Positions 34,901 through 40,793 of a stretch of DNA of 64,000 bases are shown here, piece by piece (the stretch's first letter is position 1; each line of letters opens with the position of its first letter). This DNA comes from Deltaproteobacteria bacterium. GTDB taxonomy: Bacteria > UBA10199 > JADFYH01. A program made the position numbers and the translations under genes. The stretch is from assembly GCA_015233135.1 (NCBI GenBank), contig JADFYH010000012.1, positions 1 through 64,000 of the forward strand, written 5' to 3'. The notes under the pieces were generated by a model. The model was not told the DNA's origin. It did no database searches and saw only the letters and a list, made by a program, of their open reading frames with translations.

Positions 34901-35602
34901 AGACTTAGCCGCCCAAAACGACGTATAAAGCGCCACAATCCCTGCCCCACTGAGGGCGTTCGGCACCTGATCAAATTTTCGTTTGCGCAAAAATTCCGAA
35001 AAAATAAGGAAAAAAAGCCCCGCGAGGGTTCCCAGGGCCACGCGTACAATAGGTGTGAATTTGATGTATTCATTCTCCACAGCATATTGAAAAAAGAGAA
35101 AGGCCGCGATGACCAAAACGATTCCACCCAGCAAAGCCGCGCCACGCACACCAATCCAACGCTCCCACTCGATTTTCTTTCGCGGGGGTGGAGGAGGGGC
35201 TGGGGCTGCTTTTGGAATTGGAGGAGGAGGTGGTGGTGGAAGATTTTTTGGTAGAGGTAGATTGGCCTGAGAAGAAGATTCAGATTTTACCTCCTGATGC
35301 ACTTCCTGAGCTACATTGACATTTTGCGAAGTTCTCAGATCTACAATCGGTGAAACCACTGGGGCAGAAGCTGCCTGGGCTTGAGGCTGAGGCTTCTGCA
35401 CCGGAGCCTCGGTTTTTACTGGCGGAGAACTGGGAAGCCCCTGATTGAAAAGCTTCTGAAGCTCTTTGATTTCTTCCCGAAAAATTTTGATCTCTCGCTC
35501 CAGCGAAGCAATCTTGGAGCCTGCAGAACTGGCCTTGATGAGTGCAATGATAGTAAGAATAATGAAAAAGAAGGTGAAGCAGATCGAAAGACCAAAATCC
35601 AT
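31910..35602 (-). CDS. DUF2339 family polytopic membrane protein
   Basis: A 1230-residue protein. The N-terminus has one membrane segment (5-24), a coiled coil (about 28-52) and a Pro/Ala/Gln-rich linker (55-145). From about residue 150 to the end there are around 30 hydrophobic segments, as in DUF2339 proteins. The function of this very large membrane family is unknown; it co-occurs with DUF3999, which follows here on the same strand. AAGGAG precedes the start by six bases. Confidence 0.88.
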   Translation of the reverse strand: MDFGLSICFTFFFIILTIIALIKASSAGSKIASLEREIKIFREEIKELQKLFNQGLPSSPPVKTEAPVQKPQPQAQAASAPVVSPIVDLRTSQNVNVAQEVHQEVKSESSSQANLPLPKNLPPPPPPPIPKAAPAPPPPPRKKIEWERWIGVRGAALLGGIVLVIAAFLFFQYAVENEYIKFTPIVRVALGTLAGLFFLIFSEFLRKRKFDQVPNALSGAGIVALYTSFWAAKSIYELITFPMAFVLMLMVTLSCALLCQRYKSLFVAVLGLVGGFLTPLVLSSGSDNPIGLFGYVLLLDLAFLWVAQKQKWTVISNLALVLTFVIQAMYIFGKMGPDRLPLILGVLILFAAVFAFYHFKNSDSKEGNLFQQGFSILVPFVFALYFASNAQMGLHLYPIAAFMIVMNLLAIWIVRQQGHGFLLSSASFATMLVFSIWLSTQTLNSAKAWELMGSLLAYSSLWYFSPKMIGDAKLSASGSLVTLLFSMLLLIFVIGNVHAGLSILPVGMLSLLFGFMIRRVAYQSNKVWAWAAAAGLTFLIFLVALVVRWDQGFSLFEFIGFMALFALSFLPSAGKLEALEIPLASLIGLQAPFLFVWILGLKPGLFEYYYPLGLLQLLLLGLNLHSNKRYAKAPLSLLTAINLIISFALWFYAGRLAHFSLTEIPLAHYPLFLEGLSFFVLYALVLQIFSEIFSSIKSLKTGALTYSIASLVLAELFFQEQKLFFWTWMLCWSFYALLLFRQAHVFDKKYFNLIGAVILSYGFTSVQTLLLGPVTEAMPALHSFWLFVFFWMLLYQGFALKWPNVFNEHAAAAFAIVQMILFALGEFSDKNLLESMGMLSLYAFMVVLAASRLPAGLWYGAAMILTLLSHVLLMLDVKIPELYEKMFFIELAAVCFFTLWPFLFKKRFLQDKWIWLFSALAAPLWFIPLKHLFIHQWGDAFIAVLPVGLAVLSLFSARQISQMSFATSSREKNYLVLFLAITLSFVSVAIPLQLKNEWWTIGWAIEGFMMLLLWKKLDHVGLKYYALLLLAAVTVRLVCNSEVLLYHERGGLRILNWILYTYWVPALALIGSGQILIKLEREWARAWEAALYQKGWNFWGMLCSAASILVIFYWINLAIADWFGTTSFLSIQFEKNQARDLATSIAWGLYALILLGIGMYRVSKGLRWVSLVMLMITIGKVFLYDLSGLKDLYRVMSLLGLAFSLIIVSLAYQKFVFKKDDVGVTRFPSP

Positions 35603-35624
35603 AAATTCTCCTTATTCTGAGGCT

Positions 35625-35789
35625 CAATGCATTTGAGATAAAATAGGCTTGTTTGAAGGATTTGCCAAACTCCTGGGCCAGACGACTTTTACCAATGCGG
35701 CGCCTACCCTTAATGACCACCAGACTGGCACTTTTCTTTGCCAACAGGCCCTTCAGCTCTTCCAACTCCTCTTTTCTGCCAATAAATGG
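35625..35789 (-). pseudogene. remnant of an AAA ATPase (N-terminal fragment)
   Basis: The minus-strand frame opens immediately after a TAG and reads PFIGRKEELEELKGLL, then LVVIKGRRRIGKSRLAQEF and KSFKQAYF. This is the start of the archaeal-type/DUF4143-like ATPases, including a full Walker A (GRRRIGKS). Homology ends at about 35625, just before the DUF2339 gene, with no start codon, Walker B or C-terminus. The frame then runs on into DUF2339 only by chance. A leftover of a deleted gene. Confidence 0.75.
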
Positions 35790-35802
35790 CTAGAAATTGA
35801 AT

Positions 35803-37527
35803 CTATTTTATTTTTTTGTTTCTAGAATTCTCTTCCAAAAACAATTCCGCCTGACCATTTTTGAATACCGGAGTTTCCATCGGCAGAATACCCGCAACCT
35901 GCTCCATCTTCAACAGCGCTTCTTCTGCATGCTCTGTCGCAATCTTAAGTTCTTGTTCAGCAAGGGCGGCGTCGCGGCCCAGAATTTTTGCCAGGCCTTC
36001 GAGGGCTTTTTCACGGCGGGCTTTGGGGGATTTGGTAATGCGGCAGGCTCCGTCGACTAGAATTGGAGCAAACATCTCGATGTGTTGACGCTTCTTTTCC
36101 AGGTCGGCTTCTTTGTTTTCTCGCTTGATATATTTTGACAACCTTTGACCGGCTTGAATCAGCGTGCGGCGGATTTCTTCGACGAGTTCATCGCTGGCAT
36201 CCACCGTTTCTTTGGAGGCATTTTTAAATTTAATAAAAGGAGACACCACGCTCACCGCAATAATGAAAGGTCCGAGCGGTAAACTATTTTTGGGCTGATT
36301 GAGGCCGTAAGCACGCCAATTGATCGACTCTACCGCCTTGGTCATAGCGCAGGAAGATTTATCAAATTGCAGCGGCACCCGGTTGGCAAAGCGTTGCAGG
36401 ATAACGGTCTGATCTTCGGACATATTTTTATCCAAGAGCCTGGCAATCGCCACTTCCACCAAAACGGGTTTAAAATCACAAATGGCGGGCTTGCGAGACA
36501 CCACCGAAAAGAAATCCACCTGACCTACGCGTTGGATACTCTTGGAGAGAGCCGCCTCTCCGATACTGAGTACGCTTTTGGTGGAGGGCGCCATCAGTTT
36601 TGCCTTTTGTAGCGCGGCAAATACCTTCTTGAAATCTTCTTCGGTGGCTTTATCCACACTTTTGTCAAAAAGAGTTTGGGTAATTCCGTCTTTCTTCATC
36701 TCATCCAAGACCGAATCAGAAATACGCGAAAAACCCTTTCTCAGCCAGGCGCCTAGGGAGACACGACCAAACAGATGCGAATGGGCGATAAATTCACCCA
36801 GCTTCATGGTGTGAGGGTGAGGGTCGGTAGAATCAGGAATCTCGGGCAGCACGTCGCTTACCCGTTCGATCTCTACCCAGTCTTGATCCAGAATTTTATA
36901 ACGCAGACTCAGGTGAGGATTCACCAAGGTGGTACCACTGAGGTAGGCCAGCAGTCCTCCTTCGCCATTTAATTGGATGCGGGCATCAATCACAAATTCA
37001 CAAGCGACGCCGTGATCTCTATCCCACTCAATAGCTTCCTTGGATTTCATCACCCCTTTGTTGTGCTTGATATCGACTTCTACCACACACTGGCAGGCCT
37101 TGCGCATCTTGGCCGTTTTGGTGATGATGTTTGCACCGCGCGCACTCGTCAATTGAGCCCAAGTGGTGACTGCAGAAATACCAATCCCTTGCTGACCTCG
37201 ACTACATCGGCCTCGGCCGAGTTTGGAACTGGCCAGATACTCGCCAAATACTTTAACGACCTCTTCAACCTCAAGACCCGGGCCATTGTCTTCGACACGA
37301 ATACGGATGGAATCGGCATTCTTGGCCGTGCCTTCCCCCACTTTTTCAACGAGGACGGAAATCTCCGGAAGGATGCCCGCGTCTTCGCAGGCATCCAAAG
37401 AATTATCGACGGCCTCTTTCACGCTGGTGAGCACCGCCTTGGTGTAAGAAGAAAAACCCACCTGTTGGAGGTTCTTTGAAAAATATTCGGCGCTGCTTGA
37501 GGAGGTGATGCTTTGTGCTTTTGCCAT
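35803..37527 (-). CDS. top6B: DNA topoisomerase VI subunit B
   Basis: A 574-residue GHKL ATPase subunit of a type IIB topoisomerase. The Bergerat fold shows the N box KEAVDNSLDACEDAG (catalytic E38, N42), the second motif EDNGPGLE (D80) and the glycine lid SRGQQGIGIS (109-118). Residues about 230-470 form the transducer region, with NRVPLQFDKSSCAMTKA containing the likely switch lysine. It passes duplex DNA only with subunit A (Spo11-like), which is not encoded nearby. The element at 37534-37677 ends seven bases before the start and supplies AAGAGG. Confidence 0.92.
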   Translation of the reverse strand: MAKAQSITSSSSAEYFSKNLQQVGFSSYTKAVLTSVKEAVDNSLDACEDAGILPEISVLVEKVGEGTAKNADSIRIRVEDNGPGLEVEEVVKVFGEYLASSKLGRGRCSRGQQGIGISAVTTWAQLTSARGANIITKTAKMRKACQCVVEVDIKHNKGVMKSKEAIEWDRDHGVACEFVIDARIQLNGEGGLLAYLSGTTLVNPHLSLRYKILDQDWVEIERVSDVLPEIPDSTDPHPHTMKLGEFIAHSHLFGRVSLGAWLRKGFSRISDSVLDEMKKDGITQTLFDKSVDKATEEDFKKVFAALQKAKLMAPSTKSVLSIGEAALSKSIQRVGQVDFFSVVSRKPAICDFKPVLVEVAIARLLDKNMSEDQTVILQRFANRVPLQFDKSSCAMTKAVESINWRAYGLNQPKNSLPLGPFIIAVSVVSPFIKFKNASKETVDASDELVEEIRRTLIQAGQRLSKYIKRENKEADLEKKRQHIEMFAPILVDGACRITKSPKARREKALEGLAKILGRDAALAEQELKIATEHAEEALLKMEQVAGILPMETPVFKNGQAELFLEENSRNKKIK

Positions 37528-37533
37528 AATTAT

Positions 37534-37677
37534 TAGACCTCTTGGATAACCGTCACGAGCGGTTCAAGAGCAAGGCGCGGAGGGTCCAAAACACCGGAGT
37601 TTACTACTGTAAATGAGGATGTTTTGGATACCGCAACGCCGCAATTGAATCGCGCAGTAGGTTATGCAAGAGGTCTA
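37534..37677. repeat. family 3 structured repeat, copy A
   Basis: A 144-bp element bounded by 18-bp inverted repeats (TAGACCTCTTGGATAACC / GGTTATGCAAGAGGTCTA, one mismatch) that folds on itself along almost its full length. The centre is CCGGAG-TTTAC-TACT-GTAAA-TGAGGAT. Its right terminus contains the TAG stop of the FKBP gene (minus strand), and its left terminus is seven bases from the top6B start. Confidence 0.9.
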
Positions 37678-38094
37678 TTTCACTTCAAATAACTCCACAT
37701 CAAAGATCAAATCCGCATTAGGAGGAATAGCCGCTCCAGCTCCACGAGCCCCGTAGCCTAATTTTGAAGGGATATAGAGCGTGCGTTTTCCGCCTACTTT
37801 CATTCCAGCGACTCCTTCATCCCAACCTTTAATGACCTGGCCCGCACCCAGATGAAATTCAAATTTCTGTCCGCGATCAACGGAGCTGTCAAACTTTTTC
37901 CCTTTTGCACCCTTTTCATCTAACCAACCTGTATAATGCACGCTGACCGTTTTCCCCGCAGTCGCCACGGCCCCCGTTCCCACTTTCAATTCTGCATATC
38001 GAAGCCCGCTGGGATTGGTAGTAATAGGATTGGTGGAACAAAGAGGAAGGGTAAAAAGTGAAAATAAAAAGATGAATAGAAAAATCCTTTTCAT
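37675..38094 (-). CDS. exported FKBP-type peptidyl-prolyl isomerase
   Basis: A 139-residue protein: a signal peptide (1-18, with LPLC near the cleavage site, a weak lipobox) followed by one complete FKBP domain. Family landmarks are VSVHYTGWL, FDSSVDRG, FHLGAGQVIKGWDEGVAGMK, KLGYGARG and IPPNADLIFDVEL. It speeds proline isomerisation in the envelope. Its stop codon is formed by the terminus of a family 3 repeat, and top6B follows on the same strand after that repeat. Confidence 0.93.
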   Translation of the reverse strand: MKRIFLFIFLFSLFTLPLCSTNPITTNPSGLRYAELKVGTGAVATAGKTVSVHYTGWLDEKGAKGKKFDSSVDRGQKFEFHLGAGQVIKGWDEGVAGMKVGGKRTLYIPSKLGYGARGAGAAIPPNADLIFDVELFEVK

Positions 38095-38178
38095 GGGGTC
38101 TCCTTTTAGTAATAGGTTTTTACAAAAATAGGAGGACGAAACTTATTCAATTTTAAAAAACAAGCAAGTTGAAAGCTC

Positions 38179-38223
38179 ATGAATATGGACTTGCTTCTCA
38201 TTTCCTCATCCTGTAAGGGTTAG
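38179..38223 (+). promoter_or_regulatory. candidate ilvC leader peptide (attenuator)
   Basis: A 14-codon frame (MNMDLLLISSSCKG) 36 bases before ilvC has three consecutive Leu codons then Ile, the pattern of leader peptides that sense branched-chain amino acids. The Leu codons lie in the right arm of an inverted repeat (AAGCAAGT 38162-38169 / ACTTGCTT 38189-38196), so a stalled ribosome would open that hairpin. A T run at 38231-38238 follows, but I do not see a strong terminator stem before it. No good ribosome site precedes the frame. Confidence 0.4.
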
Positions 38224-38258
38224 AACTCAATTTTTTTTAACGAATGAAGGAGCAAATT

Positions 38259-39275
38259 ATGGCAACAGTCTACTACGATAGCGATGCAAACCTCGAGCAT
38301 CTCAAAAACAAAAACATTGTGATCTTTGGATATGGTTCTCAAGGACACGCCCACGCCCTGAATTTGAAGGAAAGTGGACTCCATGTAAAAGTTTCTCTCC
38401 AGGCAGGATCCGCCAGCATCGCCAAGGCAAAGGCTGCCGGCCTTGAAGTGTTCAGCGACAACAGCGAGGCCGCCAAATGGGCCGATGTGGCCATGCTTGT
38501 GGTTCCCGATGAAGCTCAGAAAGCCCTGTATGACAATCATTTAAAAGCCAATCTTAAAAAAGGTTCTGCCCTCTTTTTCGCGCATGGTTTTAATATTCGC
38601 TTCGGACGCATAGTCCCTCGCGAAGATTTAGACGTCATCCTCATTGCCCCCAAAGGCCCCGGGCATCTTGTTCGGGATCAGTTTAAAGAAGGCAAGGGAG
38701 TTCCTGCCCTGATCGCTGTACAACAAAATGCCAGCGGAAAGGCCAAAGAAATTGGCCTGGCCTACGCCAAAGGAATTGGCGGAACACGAGCCGGCGTCAT
38801 CGAAACCACTTTCACCGAAGAATGTGAAACCGATTTATTCGGGGAGCAGGTAGTGCTCTGCGGGGGTGTTTCTGCTCTCATTCAAAAAGGCTTCGAAACC
38901 TTGGTGGAAGCCGGTTACCAGCCCGAAGTGGCTTATTTTGAATGCCTGCACGAAGTAAAACTCATTGTGGATCTCATCTATGCCGGTGGCATTGCCAACA
39001 TGAGATATTCTATTTCGGATACCGCGGAATATGGCGATCTCACTCGCGGCCCTCGAATTATCGATTCTTACGTCAAAAACAACATGAAAAAAATTCTGGG
39101 TGAAATTCAGTCCGGTGAGTTTGCCAAAGAATATATCAACGAAAAAGAAAGCGGTGCCGCTAATTTTAACCGTCTTCGCAAAGAAGGTGAAAATCATCCT
39201 GTTGAAAAAGTGGGTGCCAAGCTGAGAGCGATGATGCCTTGGTTGGGTGGGGGAATTGATCGAAGTAAGAGATAG
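38259..39275 (+). CDS. ilvC: ketol-acid reductoisomerase (NADP+)
   Basis: A 338-residue class I (short) KARI, the second enzyme of isoleucine and valine synthesis. The dinucleotide-binding motif is [14 protein letters not shown]; the cofactor loop LQAGSAS keeps the serines that favour NADPH; the metal and substrate region includes [22 protein letters not shown] and the C-terminal E-rich helices. The start at 38259 (MATVYYD) is set by AAGGAG six bases upstream. It stands alone, without ilvBN or leuABCD neighbours. Confidence 0.97.
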   Translation: MATVYYDSDANLEHLKNKNIVIFGYGSQGHAHALNLKESGLHVKVSLQAGSASIAKAKAAGLEVFSDNSEAAKWADVAMLVVPDEAQKALYDNHLKANLKKGSALFFAHGFNIRFGRIVPREDLDVILIAPKGPGHLVRDQFKEGKGVPALIAVQQNASGKAKEIGLAYAKGIGGTRAGVIETTFTEECETDLFGEQVVLCGGVSALIQKGFETLVEAGYQPEVAYFECLHEVKLIVDLIYAGGIANMRYSISDTAEYGDLTRGPRIIDSYVKNNMKKILGEIQSGEFAKEYINEKESGAANFNRLRKEGENHPVEKVGAKLRAMMPWLGGGIDRSKR

Positions 39276-39298
39276 TAAAAAAACATGAATCTAACTCA

Positions 39299-39334
39299 CA
39301 AAGCCCCTGAATATTTTTAGGGGCTTTGTATTTT
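39299..39334 (+). terminator. ilvC terminator that overlaps the greB ribosome site
   Basis: CAAAGCCCCT and AGGGGCTTTG form a 10-bp stem around a 10-base AT loop, followed by TATTTT. The right arm contains AGGGG, the only ribosome-site-like sequence before the greB start at 39335, so the hairpin would both terminate ilvC transcripts and mask greB translation in any that read through. Confidence 0.7.
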
Positions 39335-39889
39335 ATGAGCAAAGCCTTTACCAAAGAAAATGATTCGGAAGATTTAGAAGATATCCCCGAACCCCTTATG
39401 CCCAGCGGAGTGAAGAATTACATCACGCCTCAAGGTTTTTCAAAATTGCAGCAAGAACTGCAGCGCCTCAAATATGAAGAAAGACCCAAGGTGACCGCAA
39501 TCGTTTCCTGGGCTGCGGGAAACGGAGATCGCTCCGAAAATGGGGATTACATTTATGGTAAAAAACGGCTACGGGAAATCGACAGCCGCATTCGTTTTCT
39601 CACCAAAAGAATCGAAGCTGCTGAACAAGTAGCCCCTGGCCAAGTGAAGTCGGATCAAATATTTTTTGGCGCCACCGTGACTTATCAGGATGAAGACGGC
39701 GAAGAAAAAACTTATTCGATTGTGGGTGTAGACGAAGCCGATATTTCGAAGAAGAAGATTTCCTGGGTGTCTCCCCTCACCTTAAGCCTGCTCAAGGCAA
39801 GGGTGGGAGATGTAGTCACCGTGCGAACTCCCAAGGGACCTAAAGAAGTTGAAATTATTAGAATTGAGTATAAGGAGATTGAGGAATAA
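39335..39889 (+). CDS. greB: transcription elongation factor GreB
   Basis: A 184-residue Gre factor. The N-terminal coiled coil inserted into the polymerase channel has SWAAGNGDRSENGDYIYGKK, with the acidic tip residues, and LREIDSRIRFLTKRIE, which is typical of GreB rather than GreA. The C-terminal FKBP-like domain (110-184) binds polymerase. Residues 1-25 are an additional acidic, proline-containing tail. It rescues backtracked transcription complexes by stimulating RNA cleavage. Confidence 0.94.
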   Translation: MSKAFTKENDSEDLEDIPEPLMPSGVKNYITPQGFSKLQQELQRLKYEERPKVTAIVSWAAGNGDRSENGDYIYGKKRLREIDSRIRFLTKRIEAAEQVAPGQVKSDQIFFGATVTYQDEDGEEKTYSIVGVDEADISKKKISWVSPLTLSLLKARVGDVVTVRTPKGPKEVEIIRIEYKEIEE

Positions 39890-39902
39890 TAAGTGCTTAT
39901 AA

Positions 39903-39931
39903 TCTTGAAGTCACAAATTGTGACTTCAAGA
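39903..39931. promoter_or_regulatory. 29-bp perfect palindrome upstream of the ORF6N gene
   Basis: Left arm TCTTGAAGTCACAA, central A, right arm TTGTGACTTCAAGA: perfect. It ends nine bases before the ORF6N start codon. The central 15 bases GTCACAAATTGTGAC recur exactly inside the gene (40140-40154) with different but again perfectly complementary flanks. A likely operator for the ORF6N protein itself. Confidence 0.75.
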
Positions 39932-39939
39932 AAACTCTT

Positions 39940-40452
39940 ATGCCCCAAATAATCCCAGTTCAAAACATTCAGGACAGTATTTACTTATTTCGAGGAGAAA
40001 AAGTAATCTTGGATTCAGATTTAGCCAAAATGTATGGAGTAGAAGTCAAAACTCTTAATCAAGCAGTAAAAAGAAATCTTGAGAGATTCCCTTCAGACTT
40101 TATGTTTCAGCTTAATTATCAGGAACTTGCATTTCTAAGGTCACAAATTGTGACCTTAGAAACCTCGAATAGGGGCGCTCACCGAAAATACACACCTTAC
40201 GCCTTTACCGAACAAGGCGTCGCCATGCTCTCAAGCGTGTTGAATAGTCCTCGAGCCATCCAAGTAAACATCGAAATCATGCGAGCTTTCGTCAAAATTC
40301 GTCAGCTCATTTCGACTAATACAGATCTATCCAAAAAATTAAACTCCCTTGAAAGAAAATACGACGGTCAATTCAAAATAGTCTTTGAAGCCATCCGTCA
40401 ACTAATGGAAGAACCGGTAAAACCAAAACGAAAAATGGGATTTCGAAATTAA
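39940..40452 (+). CDS. ORF6N-domain DNA-binding protein
   Basis: A 170-residue protein. Residues 8-95 are an ORF6N domain (SIYLFRGEKVILDSDLAKMYGVE; LNQAVKRNLERFP; YAFTEQGVAMLSSVLNS), a family found in phages and bacteria and believed to bind DNA, related to KilA-N and Bro proteins. The C-terminal 60 residues form a probable coiled coil (STNTDLSKKLNSLERKYDGQ) for dimerisation. It stands alone with no phage genes around. There is no clear ribosome site; the upstream palindrome occupies that region. A 31-bp palindrome lies within the coding sequence at SQIVTLE. Confidence 0.85.
   Translation: MPQIIPVQNIQDSIYLFRGEKVILDSDLAKMYGVEVKTLNQAVKRNLERFPSDFMFQLNYQELAFLRSQIVTLETSNRGAHRKYTPYAFTEQGVAMLSSVLNSPRAIQVNIEIMRAFVKIRQLISTNTDLSKKLNSLERKYDGQFKIVFEAIRQLMEEPVKPKRKMGFRN
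40132..40162. repeat. 31-bp perfect palindrome inside the ORF6N gene
   Basis: Left arm TTTCTAAGGTCACAA, central A, right arm TTGTGACCTTAGAAA. The core of 15 bases equals that of the upstream palindrome; the eight flanking bases on each side differ from it but pair perfectly. It encodes FLRSQIVTLET in frame. Confidence 0.9.
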
Positions 40453-40464
40453 ATGGAGCTATAC

Positions 40465-40779
40465 ATGAACCCCATCGAAAATGTCATCGTCCCTCTCAAA
40501 GCCAATATTTATTTTGACGGCAAGGTCGTCAGTCACAGCCTGTTATTCAAAGATGGCTCCAAAAAAACATTGGGCCTGATTTATCCTGGCTCGTACACCT
40601 TCAACACCACATCTGCCGAAGTAATGCAGATTACCGCAGGCGGCTGCCGCGCAAAAATTGCGGGCTCAAACGAGTGGAAAAATTATAAAGAGACAGAAGC
40701 CTTTCAAGTGCCGGCGAATTCTTCTTTTGAGATTGCGGTTGAAAATGGAATCTGCGAATACCTGTGTAGTTTTGAATAG
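40465..40779 (+). CDS. ppnP: pyrimidine/purine nucleoside phosphorylase PpnP
   Basis: A 104-residue cupin-fold protein (formerly DUF1255/YaiE) that splits nucleosides with phosphate. It shows the typical start (VIVPLKANIYFDGKVVSHSL), LGLIYPGSYTFNT, and the C-terminal VPANSSFEIAV ... YLCSF. The start at 40465 is chosen for GGAG seven bases upstream; an ATG 12 bases earlier lies directly after the ORF6N stop. It precedes gltX by 14 bases. Confidence 0.92.
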   Translation: MNPIENVIVPLKANIYFDGKVVSHSLLFKDGSKKTLGLIYPGSYTFNTTSAEVMQITAGGCRAKIAGSNEWKNYKETEAFQVPANSSFEIAVENGICEYLCSFE

Positions 40780-40793
40780 AGGATAAGAATTTT

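Noticed and set aside
35280-35622. A 161-codon frame overlapping the DUF2339 start on the same strand as a full ATPase
   Set aside because: Only the part right of 35625 resembles an ATPase; the remainder is the DUF2339 coding sequence read in another frame.
37534-37677. Family 3 repeat as an integron attC site (imperfect palindrome at gene 3' ends)
   Set aside because: The GTTRRRY core and the paired R/L boxes are not present, and there is no integrase or cassette array. Length and sequence instead fit a dispersed structured repeat.
39940-40452. Prophage remnant around the ORF6N gene
   Set aside because: Neighbours are greB and ppnP-gltX; no integrase, structural or lysis genes occur nearby.
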